Below, one piece after another: positions 41,781-49,998 of a DNA stretch of 64,000 bases. The stretch covers positions 186,001-250,000 of the forward strand of contig NZ_JAHUWZ010000002.1 of the NCBI RefSeq assembly GCF_019218755.1. Direction: 5' to 3'. Origin of the DNA: Acidovorax sp. sif1233. GTDB taxonomy: Bacteria; Pseudomonadota; Gammaproteobacteria; Burkholderiales; Burkholderiaceae_C. The first letter of the stretch is position 1. Every line of letters begins with the position of its first letter. The notes under the pieces were generated by a model. The model saw nothing but the letters and a program-made list of their open reading frames with translations. It searched no databases and had not been told where the DNA came from. The translations under genes were made by a program, and so were the position numbers.

Positions 41781-42650
41781 GTGACCGCTCCACACCCCAT
41801 CGATCAAGATATCCGGCAAGCCCGCGTGCACCCTGCGGTGCGGGCCATCGTGGTCCCGCCGTGCCCCGAGTCGCTGCTGCGCCTGCAGCAGATCGTGGCC
41901 GCGCCCGAGCTGGACTCTGCCGCCCTGGAGCAACTGGCCTCCTCGGACGTGGCCCTGGCCGCCGCCGTGATGCGGCTGGCCAACAGCCCGCTGTATGGCC
42001 TGGCCCAGCCGGTGCAGACCGTGGGCATGGCGCTCACGGTGCTGGGCCTGCAGCCGGCGGTGGAGCTGCTGTCGGCCTTCATCACGCGCAATGCCCTGCA
42101 GGTGCGGTCTCCGCTGCTGGAGCATTTCTGGGAAAGCTCGCAGCGCCGCGCCATCGCGTGCGAGCACATCGGCCACCAGCTCTACAGCTTTGACCCGGGC
42201 CTGGGCTACAGCTTCGGGCTGTTCTGCCATGTGGGCATGCCCGTGCTGGTGAAGGCCGTGCGGGGTTATGCCGGCACCGTGACCGAGGCCCTGGCCCGCA
42301 AGGACCGCACCTTCACCCAGACCGAAAACGCCAGCCACCGCACCGACCACGCGGTGATGGGCGCCATCGTGGCCCGCACCTGGCACCTGCCGGGGGATGT
42401 GGCGCAGGCCATCTGGCTGCACCACGACTTTGCGTGCCTGGGCGATGAGCGCTTCAACCCCACGGTTCGGCACCTCGTGGCGCTGGGCCTGCTGGCCGAG
42501 TACCTGGTGAACCACCACGACAGCCTGGCCCCCACGCGCGAATGGCTGCAGCATGGCCAGGCCTGCATGCAGCATCTGCATGTGACGCAGGATGAGCTGG
42601 ACCACTGGATCGACGCGCTGCACCCGGCTTTCGAGGCCGTGCGGTTCTGA
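41781..42650 (+). CDS. HDOD-domain protein
   Basis: Signalling protein of 289 residues with one HDOD domain, a catalytically altered relative of HD phosphohydrolases. Visible motifs are VVPPCPESLLRLQQI at the start, LASSDVALAAAVMRLANSPLYGL and RTWHLPGDVAQAIWLHHD. HDOD proteins in this group act in signal relay, motility or c-di-GMP circuits, without a defined reaction. The start is a GTG. The preceding 170 bases contain no recognised site. It faces the ankyrin gene of the sigma operon tail to tail. Confidence 0.88.
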   Translation: MTAPHPIDQDIRQARVHPAVRAIVVPPCPESLLRLQQIVAAPELDSAALEQLASSDVALAAAVMRLANSPLYGLAQPVQTVGMALTVLGLQPAVELLSAFITRNALQVRSPLLEHFWESSQRRAIACEHIGHQLYSFDPGLGYSFGLFCHVGMPVLVKAVRGYAGTVTEALARKDRTFTQTENASHRTDHAVMGAIVARTWHLPGDVAQAIWLHHDFACLGDERFNPTVRHLVALGLLAEYLVNHHDSLAPTREWLQHGQACMQHLHVTQDELDHWIDALHPAFEAVRF

Positions 42651-42683
42651 GCCTGGACATTCCCTGCGCTGGAGGTTCCGCGG

Positions 42684-43826
42684 CTAGCGTTGTTCAGCCT
42701 CGATGAGGTCCGCAATGCGCGCATGTCCCCGTTGCCGGGCTTGCTGCGCCGCGTTCAGTCCTTCACGGTCCACCAGGGTTCGGTTGGCGCCCAGGGCCAG
42801 GAGTTTCTGGACGGCGGTGGCCTGGCCGTGGATGGCCGCGAGCATCAGTGCCGTCCTGCCAGCGCTGCCGCGGGCGTCGATGGGCGCGCCCTGGCGAACG
42901 AGGCTTTCCACCTGGAGGGGGTCGCCTGTACGGGAGGCTTCCCACAACTGCTGCGACAACAAGGCGCTGGAACCCGCATCGGCGCTGGGTGCGGTGGCAG
43001 CAAGTTTGCCGTTCGCAGCATTGCCCCCTTGTAGGCTGCGGGCCGCAGCAGCGGCGGCAGGTGCCGCAGCGGATGGCATGGCCTGGGGCTGTGGCACCAC
43101 TTCCCTCGAAGCGGCACCATCTTGCGCAACGGAGCGCTCGCGCATCTCGGCGCGGGGGGCTGGCGCAGCGGAGGGCGCGGGGGGCGGTGCGGGACGGGGC
43201 GTGATGGCCTTCTCGGCCGTCATGGGCGGCGATGCGGGAAAGCCTGAAACGGCCCCGGCTGCGCTGCGGCCCGGTGAGGACTCGGCCTCGGGGGCCGCGA
43301 TTGCGGGGGCCGGTGCCGGTGCGGTCTTGGCCAGTGGCCTGGCCTGGCCTGGCGCCGCAGACGCAGGTTTTTGTGCCGTGGACCTGGCCGGTGGGATCGC
43401 CGTGTCGCGGGCACGGTCTGGCAAACCCGCAGCGGCCGATGGCGCCGCTGAGTTTGTTTCTGCCGCTGGGGCCGTGGAAGGTGCAGGTGGGGGAGCTGGC
43501 AATGCTGCGGGAGCTGGCGCTTCGGCCCGGCGCTGGCCATAGGCGACTTCTTTTTCTTCGGGCGACCCGCGCTCGAATTGCAGCATCAGCAAGCCAGTCA
43601 GCCCCACCACGGCCACGGTGGCCAGGGCCGAGATTTTCCAGCGCGACTGGTTGGCGGCGGCACGGGTGAGTGGGGCCGCCGTGGGCGATGGGGCCGTGGC
43701 GGCTGCTGCCGCCAGCATCTGCGCATGCGCGCGCACAGCATCGCGCACCTGCGCGCCGGGGCGGGCATCTTCCTGCGCGCTGGCTTCGCGGTATCGCCGG
43801 ACCAGTTCGTCGTCTGGCGCGCTCAT
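42684..43826 (-). CDS. Membrane-anchored ankyrin-repeat protein, putative sigma-factor partner
   Basis: Unusual 380-residue protein that may sense a signal at the membrane. Residues 1-60 are a charged cytoplasmic segment, residues 64-82 (WKISALATVAVVGLTGLLM) form one membrane helix, and about 90-285 is a low-complexity Ala/Pro linker. The last 90 residues contain two to three ankyrin repeats (RTALMLAAIHGQATAVQKLL). By topology the linker and ankyrins are outside the cytoplasm. Its start overlaps the stop of the ECF sigma gene by four bases, the usual place of an anti-sigma gene, although no classic anti-sigma zinc motif is seen. Confidence 0.75.
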   Translation of the reverse strand: MSAPDDELVRRYREASAQEDARPGAQVRDAVRAHAQMLAAAAATAPSPTAAPLTRAAANQSRWKISALATVAVVGLTGLLMLQFERGSPEEKEVAYGQRRAEAPAPAALPAPPPAPSTAPAAETNSAAPSAAAGLPDRARDTAIPPARSTAQKPASAAPGQARPLAKTAPAPAPAIAAPEAESSPGRSAAGAVSGFPASPPMTAEKAITPRPAPPPAPSAAPAPRAEMRERSVAQDGAASREVVPQPQAMPSAAAPAAAAAARSLQGGNAANGKLAATAPSADAGSSALLSQQLWEASRTGDPLQVESLVRQGAPIDARGSAGRTALMLAAIHGQATAVQKLLALGANRTLVDREGLNAAQQARQRGHARIADLIEAEQR

Positions 43827-44443
43827 GCTGCAAACTCCTTGAGGTGCTGGCGAAGGCTGGCCCGCGCATAACGCAGGCGGCTCTTGGCGGTTTCAAAATT
43901 CACGCCCGTGGCCTGTGCAATCTCCTGCACGCTGAGGTCACCTTCGGCCTGCAGCAGAAAGGCCTCCCGCTGTTCGAGGGGCAGTTGCTCCACGGCGGCG
44001 ATCAGCGCCGCCGCCTGCTCGCGGGACTGCAACTGCCGTACCGGCCCGAAGCCGGAGTCGGCCACCAGCGTGTCCGCCAGGCTGCGCGCGTCATCGTCGT
44101 CGCTCGCGTCCAGGCTGGCGTGGTTCTTGGCGGTGCGCAGATGGTCGACCAGCCGGTTGTGCGCCAGGGTGAACAGCCAGGTGCGGAATTTCGCCTTCAC
44201 CTCGTAGCTGCCGGCATGGCGCGCCACGGCAAACCAGACATCCTGCAGCAGGTCGTCGGCCACGGCCTGGACCTTGACGCTGCGAAACACGAACCGCCAC
44301 ACCGCCAGTTCGTGCCGGCCATACAGCGCGTCGAATGCGCCCATGTCTCCCCCGGCATAACGCAGCATGAGCATCTCGTCGGTTTCGTCCGTGGGGGCGG
44401 GGGAGGGGGCGGTCGGCACCCGCGCATTATGCGAGGCCCTCAT
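43823..44443 (-). CDS. ECF-type RNA polymerase sigma factor
   Basis: Alternative sigma factor of 206 residues. Region 2 includes DALYGRHELAVWRFVFRSV and DDLLQDVWFAVARH, and region 4 has LPLEQREAFLLQAEGDLSVQE with EIAQATGVNFETAKSRLRYA as the helix-turn-helix that reads the -35 element. The N-terminal 20 residues are a variable tail. The ankyrin membrane protein is translationally coupled downstream and a secreted protein gene lies 38 bases upstream in the same direction, so the three form one operon. The signal is unknown. Confidence 0.9.
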   Translation of the reverse strand: MRASHNARVPTAPSPAPTDETDEMLMLRYAGGDMGAFDALYGRHELAVWRFVFRSVKVQAVADDLLQDVWFAVARHAGSYEVKAKFRTWLFTLAHNRLVDHLRTAKNHASLDASDDDDARSLADTLVADSGFGPVRQLQSREQAAALIAAVEQLPLEQREAFLLQAEGDLSVQEIAQATGVNFETAKSRLRYARASLRQHLKEFAA

Positions 44444-44481
44444 GCACCGGCGGGCCTGTGCGGGGCGGAAGCCCTCAAGGC

Positions 44482-45402
44482 CTACCTCGGGTCGGGCACA
44501 TAGGACAGGTTGTCCGACTGCGGAAATGCGCGGGGCACATGCGGCTGCGCCAGTGGCTCGCGGATCACGCCGCTGGCGACCAGGTTTTCGCGGCTGTCAT
44601 ACCGGATGCTGATCACTTCATTGGGCTGGTCCTGCAGGCGCGTGAAGGTGGTGTGCGAGACGACCGAGGTCTCGCGCTGGCCATGGGCCGTTCCCAGCTT
44701 GGGAGACGGCATGGGCGCCGCCTTGGCCACACTGTCCGCAGCCATCGACCGTGCGGAAGACTCGGCTTCCGAGGAGGGGGCGGGTGCCGCAGCGGCGGGT
44801 GCTGCCGATGGCGAGGGCAGATGGGGGACAGGCTCCTCGCGCAGGCGTCCCAGGCTGTTGCCGTTGCCGCCGCTGTTGTCGCGGCGCTGGCTCTGGCTCT
44901 GGCTGTAGGGCTCGGGGGTGACGGCGGGCGAGGGCACGGGCGCCTGTTCGCGGAACAGCGCGACACCGATCACGCCCACGTGGGCCGGGCGGCCCGTGCG
45001 GCTGGCGTAGGAGTTAGCAATGCTGGAGAACTCGAAGGCCGCGACCTGGCTGTCGCTCTTGCGCCAGCCGGTGATCTGGTAGCGCTCGTAGGGCGAAAAC
45101 ACATAGCCGCGCTGGTCCCAGGCGGCGGTTTCACCGCTGAGCACATTGACGCCATCCACCGAGGGCACGGCCAGCACCCGTTCACCCGAGCGGTTGCGCA
45201 CCGTGATGGCGTAGCGCGCGCCAGGGCGGCCAGCCACCCAGTATTCGCCCTTGGCGTAGTGCACCGGCAGCGTGGTGCCCGTGTCGCGGTCCACGATGGT
45301 GACATCGGCCAGGCGGCCAATGGCCTGGGCCGGCAGGCTGGCCACTGCCAGCAAGGCGGCCAGCGCGGTGAGTGCGGGAAGGGGGAATAAACCGGGTTTC
45401 AT
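44482..45402 (-). CDS. Secreted protein of unknown function, first gene of the ECF-sigma operon
   Basis: Exported protein of 306 residues. A signal peptide with core LTALAALLAVASLPAQA ends near residue 29. The mature domain (about 30-165) includes DVTIVDRDTGTTLPVHYAKG, YAITVRNRSGERVLAVPSVD and SYASRTGRPAHVGVIGVALF, which look like a compact beta-sandwich I have seen in conserved Burkholderiales hypotheticals. A Ser/Pro/Ala-rich linker and a shorter C-terminal domain follow. I chose the ATG at 45402 because a signal peptide starts there and GGAG precedes it. It may be the extracytoplasmic sensor or output of the sigma operon. Confidence 0.7.
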   Translation of the reverse strand: MKPGLFPLPALTALAALLAVASLPAQAIGRLADVTIVDRDTGTTLPVHYAKGEYWVAGRPGARYAITVRNRSGERVLAVPSVDGVNVLSGETAAWDQRGYVFSPYERYQITGWRKSDSQVAAFEFSSIANSYASRTGRPAHVGVIGVALFREQAPVPSPAVTPEPYSQSQSQRRDNSGGNGNSLGRLREEPVPHLPSPSAAPAAAAPAPSSEAESSARSMAADSVAKAAPMPSPKLGTAHGQRETSVVSHTTFTRLQDQPNEVISIRYDSRENLVASGVIREPLAQPHVPRAFPQSDNLSYVPDPR

Positions 45403-45470
45403 GGCAGCTCCATCAAAGTGTTGTTGGTGCTGGGTGAAACGAACGGGGCGGGGGAATGGGGTTGAAGAAC

Positions 45471-45496
45471 AGAAAAATAATGGGAAATATTTTTCT
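45471..45496. promoter_or_regulatory. Perfect nine-base inverted repeat upstream of the sigma operon
   Basis: The arms agaaaaata (45471-45479) and tatttttct (45488-45496) match perfectly around an eight-base spacer. It lies 69 bases upstream of the secreted protein gene in an AT-rich patch inside a GC-rich region. It could be an operator or an activator site; the binding protein is unknown. Confidence 0.5.
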
Positions 45497-45621
45497 ATTA
45501 CCTCCGGATTCGGCGCTGCCGCGGGATTGAGGGTCGATACCTGCCGTGCCACCGGATAAACCGCCGCCAGAGCCGCTTAGGCGATCGCCCTCAGAGCCTT
45601 GCCGCCCGTTAGCATGGCGAC

Positions 45622-46350
45622 ATGCTGTCTGCCAAACCCTACCTCCAGAGCGCCTGCATCCGCCCAGATGCGGAGATCGACTACGACACCTACCCGTACA
45701 GCATCCCCGCCATCCGCGAGTTGGGCAGGCTGGAGTTTCACCCGGACGTGACGTTCTTCGTGGGCGAAAACGGCTCTGGAAAATCGACGCTGCTGGAGGG
45801 CATCGCCCTGGCCCTGGGCTACAGCCCCGAGGGTGGCACCCGCAATTTCCAGTTAGCCACGGCCGGTTCGGAATCGTCCCTGCATGAGGTGCTGCGGCTG
45901 GCGCGCAGCTACCGCTCACCGCGCGATGGCTACTTTCTGCGGGCCGAGAGCTTCTTCAACGTGGCCACCTACATGGACGAGGTGGGCTATCTGGACTCCT
46001 ATGGCGGCAAATCGCTCCATGCCCGCTCGCATGGCGAAGCGTTCATGGCCCTGCTCACGCACAAATTCCAGGGCAAGGGGCTGTACCTACTGGACGAACC
46101 CGAATCCGCGCTGTCCCCCAATCGGCAACTCGCTGCGCTGTCGGCCATCCACCAGTTGGTAGAGGACAAGTCGCAGTTCATCATCGCTACGCACTCGCCC
46201 ATCCTGCTGTCTTACCCGAACGCCAAGATCATCCAGTTCGACGGTGGCGGTTTGACCGAAGTCGCTTTCGAGGAGACCGAGCACTACGTGGTGACGCACG
46301 ATTTCCTCAACAACTACCCGGATCGGCTGAAACGCCTATTGGAAGGGTGA
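45622..46350 (+). CDS. AAA-family ATPase (ABC-type fold, RecF-like)
   Basis: Soluble ATPase of 242 residues with one nucleotide-binding domain. Walker A is GENGSGKST (about residues 48-56), the signature-like helix is SHGEAFMALL, Walker B is LYLLDEPESALSP, and the switch histidine is in IIATHSPILLSYP. This fold belongs to the group of short predicted ATPases (COG3910-like) related to SMC/RecF heads without coiled coil. Its task is unknown; some relatives sit in DNA-defence pairs, but no nuclease partner is adjacent here. It precedes the peroxiredoxin, which has its own promoter. Confidence 0.8.
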   Translation: MLSAKPYLQSACIRPDAEIDYDTYPYSIPAIRELGRLEFHPDVTFFVGENGSGKSTLLEGIALALGYSPEGGTRNFQLATAGSESSLHEVLRLARSYRSPRDGYFLRAESFFNVATYMDEVGYLDSYGGKSLHARSHGEAFMALLTHKFQGKGLYLLDEPESALSPNRQLAALSAIHQLVEDKSQFIIATHSPILLSYPNAKIIQFDGGGLTEVAFEETEHYVVTHDFLNNYPDRLKRLLEG

Positions 46351-46396
46351 CGGATTGCTCCGTTTATAGACGTTTTGGCGATTAAGTAAGAGCAAT

Positions 46397-46432
46397 ATAT
46401 TCGTTTGGGTTTTAAAGGCCGGATCGCAGAAT
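46397..46432 (+). promoter_or_regulatory. Peroxiredoxin promoter, sulfur promoter family
   Basis: The box atattcgtttgggtttta (46397-46414) is followed after 12 bases by the -10-like hexamer cagaat (46427-46432). The gene starts 31 bases after the hexamer. The box differs from that before sbp at two positions only. Confidence 0.72.
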
Positions 46433-46462
46433 GCCCCCTCAGACATTGAAGGAGCGTTCCAC

Positions 46463-47104
46463 ATGGCCACCTTGCGACTCGGCGACACCGCCCCCGACTT
46501 CACCCAGGAATCCACCGCCGGCACCATCCGTTTCCACGAATGGGCCGGTGATTCGTGGGTCGTGCTGTTCTCGCACCCCGCCGATTTCACGCCCGTCTGC
46601 ACCACCGAACTGGGCAAAACGGCTGCCCTGGGCGGCGAATTTGCAAAGCGCAACGTCAAGCCCATCGCCGTGAGCGTGGACCCTGTCGATTCGCACAACC
46701 GCTGGGTGGGCGACATCAACGACACGCAGAACACCACCGTCAACTTCCCCATCCTGGCCGATGCGGACAAGAAGGTGGCCGACCTCTACGACATGATCCA
46801 CCCCAACGCATCGACCACGGTCACGGTGCGCAGCGTGTTCATCATCGATCCCAAGAAGGTCATCCGCACCACCTTCACCTACCCCGCCAGCACGGGGCGC
46901 AATTTCGACGAGATCCTGCGCGTCATCGACTCGCTGCAATTGACGGACAGCCACAAGGTGGCCACTCCCGCCAACTGGAGGGACGGCGACGACGTGATCA
47001 TCGTGCCCAGCCTGCAGGACCCGGCCGAGATCGCGCTGCGCTTTCCCAAGGGCTTCAAGGCGGTGCGCCCCTACCTGCGCATCACGCCCCAGCCCAACAA
47101 GTAA
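46463..47104 (+). CDS. 1-Cys peroxiredoxin (Prx6-like)
   Basis: Thiol peroxidase of 213 residues that reduces hydrogen peroxide and organic peroxides. The peroxidatic cysteine is Cys46 in HPADFTPVCTTEL, and an arginine near residue 122 (VTVRSVFIID) completes the site. No second conserved cysteine is present, and the long C-terminal arm PYLRITPQPNK is typical of the Prx6 class. The start at 46463 has GAAGGAG upstream. Its promoter matches those of sulfate uptake and the encapsulin operon, so it is probably made under sulfur limitation, where sulfur-compound oxidations and low thiol pools raise peroxide stress. Confidence 0.93.
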   Translation: MATLRLGDTAPDFTQESTAGTIRFHEWAGDSWVVLFSHPADFTPVCTTELGKTAALGGEFAKRNVKPIAVSVDPVDSHNRWVGDINDTQNTTVNFPILADADKKVADLYDMIHPNASTTVTVRSVFIIDPKKVIRTTFTYPASTGRNFDEILRVIDSLQLTDSHKVATPANWRDGDDVIIVPSLQDPAEIALRFPKGFKAVRPYLRITPQPNK

Positions 47105-47149
47105 GCAGAAGAAGCAAGACACAACAGGGCAGGGCCGCGGCGCGAGGCT

Positions 47150-47755
47150 GTGGCGGGCCCTCTGATTTCCGTGAGCACCTCCACCTCCATCATCATCGTT
47201 CCCGGCTGGCGCGACTCCGGTCCCGGCCACTGGCAAAGCCTGTGGGCCGAGCGCATCCCGCACGCCCGCCGCGTGGTGCAAGACGACTGGATCACGCCCA
47301 CGCGGTCTGCCTGGGTGGGCCAGCTTGAAAAGACCGTGCTCGCGGCGCCCGGCCCGGTGGTGATCGTGGCGCACAGCCTGGGCTGCATCGCCACGGCCCA
47401 CATCGGCCCCGAAGCGGCTGCCCGTGTGTGCGGCGCGCTGCTGGTGGCCCCGGCCGACCCCGAGCGCCGGGCCGTGCTGAGCGACTTCGCGCCGGTGCCC
47501 TATGCCGCGCTGCCGTACCGCAGCATCGTGGTGGCCAGCAGCAACGATCCGTATTGCCCCATTCGCCTGGCGGGCGCCTATGCCCGTGCCTGGGGCAGCG
47601 AGTTCGTGCGCATGCAGAACGCCGGGCACATCAACATCGAGTCCGGCCATGGAGAGTGGCCCCTGGGCTGGGCGCTGCTGCAGTCGCTGGAGGGCGAACA
47701 CGGCGCCCTGCCGCCATCCGCCGCCCATCCACACGCCACGTCGGCGGCATTCTGA
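47150..47755 (+). CDS. RBBP9/YdeN-family alpha/beta hydrolase
   Basis: Serine hydrolase of about 200 residues. Motifs are IIIVPGWRDSGPGHWQSLW at the N-terminus, the nucleophile elbow VAHSLGCIA with Ser in G/H-x-S-x-G form, a late aspartate in SSNDPYCP and the catalytic histidine in NAGHINIESG. It follows the peroxiredoxin by 45 bases in the same direction and may share its transcript. The start is uncertain because GTG codons at 47150 and 47171 are both possible and neither has a good ribosome binding site. The natural substrate is unknown for the family. Confidence 0.85.
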   Translation: MAGPLISVSTSTSIIIVPGWRDSGPGHWQSLWAERIPHARRVVQDDWITPTRSAWVGQLEKTVLAAPGPVVIVAHSLGCIATAHIGPEAAARVCGALLVAPADPERRAVLSDFAPVPYAALPYRSIVVASSNDPYCPIRLAGAYARAWGSEFVRMQNAGHINIESGHGEWPLGWALLQSLEGEHGALPPSAAHPHATSAAF

Positions 47756-47815
47756 TTGCTATATTTTTAATAGCTTCCTGCGCTTGATCATCAAGCGCTG
47801 CGGGCCATTTTTTCT
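47754..47815 (+). repeat. Dispersed double-hairpin element, copy C
   Basis: Shows the clearest form, gattgctat...aatagct followed by gcgcttgat-catcaagcgc and a gcgggccatttttt tail. It begins at the stop codon of the hydrolase gene and ends 100 bases before the sbp promoter box, so it could separate the two transcripts. Confidence 0.7.
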
Positions 47816-47914
47816 TGAAATCCGTCGCCAGGGCGCTTGCCAGGCCCGCTGGCAATCACCGGCCGGCCCGCCATTGAAAATCTATATTCCAATAGCTGAT
47901 TATTTAACAAGAAT

Positions 47915-47950
47915 ATATTCTTTTGAGTTTTAAGCACGGCTCCGCACAAT
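47915..47950 (+). promoter_or_regulatory. sbp-cysTWA promoter, sulfur promoter family
   Basis: The box atattcttttgagtttta (47915-47932) is followed after 12 bases by the -10-like hexamer cacaat (47945-47950). Transcription should start near 47957, which supports the ATG at 47985 and excludes an in-frame ATG at 47949. Sulfate-uptake operons are classic CysB targets, which is the basis for naming this family. Confidence 0.75.
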
Positions 47951-47984
47951 GGAGCATCTCCAGTACTTTTCGGGCGAAGGCACC

Positions 47985-48989
47985 ATGACCTCTTTGAAAC
48001 TCAAGACCCTTCTGGCCACCGTGGCCCTGGCTGCCAGCGGCATGGCCGCTGCACAGAATTCGCTGCTCAACGTGTCGTACGACGTGGCCCGAGAGTTCTA
48101 CAAGGACTACAACGCCGCCTTCGCTGCCCACTACAAGAAGACCACCGGCCAGGACGTGAAGATCGACCAGTCGCACGCCGGCTCCAGCGCCCAGGCGCGC
48201 GCCGTGAACGACGGCCTGGCGGCCGACGTGGTGACCATGAATACGACGACCGACGTGCAGTTCCTCGCCGACAGCGGCGTGGTCGCCAAGGACTGGGCCA
48301 AGAAATTCCCGCACGACGCATCGCCCACCACCTCGACCATGCTGTTCCTGGTGCGCAACGGCAACCCCAAGGGCATCAAGGACTGGGAAGACCTGATCAA
48401 GCCCGGTGTGCAGGTGATCGTGGTGAACCCCAAGACCGGCGGCAACGGCCGCTATGCCTACCTGGCCGCCTGGGGCGCCGTGCGCGAAAAGGGTGGCACC
48501 GAGGCGCAGGCCGCCGAATTCGTGGGCAAGCTCTACAAGAACGTGCCCATCCTGGCCAAGGGTGGCCGCGATGCCACCGCCACCTTCCTGCAGCGCAACC
48601 AGGGCGACGTGCTGATCACCTTCGAATCCGAAGTGGTCTCCATCGACCGCGAATTCGGCGCCGGCAAGGTCGATGCGATCTACCCGTCGGTGAGCGTGGT
48701 GGCCGAGAACCCCGTGGCAGTGGTGGAGCGCACCGTGGCCAAGAAGGGCACCGCCCAGCTGGCCAAGGCGTACCTGGACTACCTGTACTCCGAGGAAGCC
48801 CAGGAAATCGCCGCCAAACACGCGATCCGCCCACGTTCGGAGGCCGTGCTCAAGAAGTACGCTGATACCTTCAAGCCGCTCAAGCAGTTCACGGTGGCCA
48901 AGTACTTCGGTTCGCTGACCGAAGCGCAGAAGGTGCACTTCAACGACGGCGGCCAGTTCGACAAGCTCTACACGCCCGGCGCCAAGTAG
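47985..48989 (+). CDS. sbp: Sulfate-binding periplasmic protein
   Basis: Receptor of the sulfate/thiosulfate ABC importer, 334 residues. A signal peptide ends at MAAAQNS (about residue 22). The mature start LLNVSYDVAREFYKDYNAAF is the family hallmark, and SHAGSSAQARAVNDGLAADVV and NPKTGGNGRYAYLAAWG contain the backbone-rich sulfate site. The start at 47985 fits the promoter position. cysT follows after 157 bases that contain a dispersed repeat with a strong hairpin, which might lower expression of the membrane subunits relative to the receptor. Confidence 0.95.
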   Translation: MTSLKLKTLLATVALAASGMAAAQNSLLNVSYDVAREFYKDYNAAFAAHYKKTTGQDVKIDQSHAGSSAQARAVNDGLAADVVTMNTTTDVQFLADSGVVAKDWAKKFPHDASPTTSTMLFLVRNGNPKGIKDWEDLIKPGVQVIVVNPKTGGNGRYAYLAAWGAVREKGGTEAQAAEFVGKLYKNVPILAKGGRDATATFLQRNQGDVLITFESEVVSIDREFGAGKVDAIYPSVSVVAENPVAVVERTVAKKGTAQLAKAYLDYLYSEEAQEIAAKHAIRPRSEAVLKKYADTFKPLKQFTVAKYFGSLTEAQKVHFNDGGQFDKLYTPGAK

Positions 48990-48999
48990 TAGTGGACAA

Positions 49000-49100
49000 C
49001 CCCCTGAGCCGCTGTGCGGCTTCCCCCTTCTCTGGGCTATCGCCGGGAAGGGGGACGACGCCAGCGCCGCGGGGCGGCCCTTGCGCGGCGTCTGCTGGCT
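49000..49100 (+). repeat. Dispersed GC-rich repeat with hairpin between sbp and cysT
   Basis: The block starts with ccccctgagccgctgtgcgg and contains the perfect stem cccccttc (49023-49030) / gaaggggg (49047-49054). A shortened copy with 24 or more matching bases lies at 52043, just after cysA. I recognise this as a type of intergenic repeat common in Comamonadaceae genomes. The hairpin could stabilise the sbp end of the transcript or attenuate read-through into cysT. Confidence 0.65.
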
Positions 49101-49146
49101 TGGGTCGCGCCGGTTCCTACCGACGATGCGCAATGGATAACAACAT

Positions 49147-49998
49147 ATGAACGGTAAAAAAAGCGCACCAAGAAGCGCTAGGAGGGTATTGCCCGGCTTT
49201 GGGCTGACCCTGGGCTACACGCTTTTCTATCTGAGCATCATCGTGCTGATCCCGCTGTCGGCACTGATCTTCAAGACCTTCACGCTGACCTGGGAGCAGT
49301 TCTGGGCGGCCATCAGCGCGCCGCGCGTGATGGCCTCGTACCGGTTGACCTTCGGGGCCTCGTTCCTCGCGGCGCTGGTCAACCTGGTGTTCGGCCTGCT
49401 GATCGCCTGGGTGCTGGTGCGCTACAAGTTTCCGGGCAAGAAGATCGTCGATGCACTGGTGGACCTGCCGTTCGCCCTGCCCACGGCGGTGGCCGGCATC
49501 TCGTTGACCGCCTTGCTGGCCGGCAACGGCTGGGTCGGCAGCATCCTGGAACCCCTGGGCATTCAGCTGGCGTTCAAGCCCGCGGGCATCGTGATCGCGC
49601 TCATCTTCATCGGCCTGCCGTTCGTGGTGCGCACCGTGCAGCCCGTGCTGGAAGACGCCGAAAAAGAGCTGGAAGAAGCCGCCACCTGCCTGGGCGCCAC
49701 GCGTCTGCAGACCTTCACCAAGGTCATCCTGCCTTCCATCACTCCCGCGCTGCTCACCGGCTTTGCCATGGCGTTCGCGCGGGCGGTGGGGGAGTACGGC
49801 TCGGTGATCTTCATTGCCGGCAACATGCCCATGGTGTCTGAAATCACGCCGCTGATCATCATCGGCAAGCTCGAGCAGTACGACTACGCCGGCGCCACCG
49901 CCGTGGCCGTGGTCATGCTGGTCATCTCGTTCATCCTGCTGCTCATCATCAACGCACTACAGGCATGGCAGCGACGCCACGCGGGGGCTCCAGCATGA
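49147..49998 (+). CDS. cysT: Sulfate/thiosulfate ABC transporter permease CysT
   Basis: One of two membrane subunits of the sulfate importer, 283 residues with six predicted helices. [21 protein letters not shown] and the coupling loop [21 protein letters not shown] are the diagnostic motifs. The C-terminal segment ends in a basic tail ([12 protein letters not shown]). The stop codon overlaps the cysW start by four bases. There is no separate promoter box before it, so it should be read from the sbp promoter. Confidence 0.95.
   Translation: MNGKKSAPRSARRVLPGFGLTLGYTLFYLSIIVLIPLSALIFKTFTLTWEQFWAAISAPRVMASYRLTFGASFLAALVNLVFGLLIAWVLVRYKFPGKKIVDALVDLPFALPTAVAGISLTALLAGNGWVGSILEPLGIQLAFKPAGIVIALIFIGLPFVVRTVQPVLEDAEKELEEAATCLGATRLQTFTKVILPSITPALLTGFAMAFARAVGEYGSVIFIAGNMPMVSEITPLIIIGKLEQYDYAGATAVAVVMLVISFILLLIINALQAWQRRHAGAPA

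Noticed and set aside
45622-46350. Reading the AAA ATPase and its neighbours as an anti-phage defence system.
   Set aside because: There is no nuclease or other effector partner. The next gene is a peroxiredoxin with its own sulfur-type promoter, and the previous operon is on the other strand.
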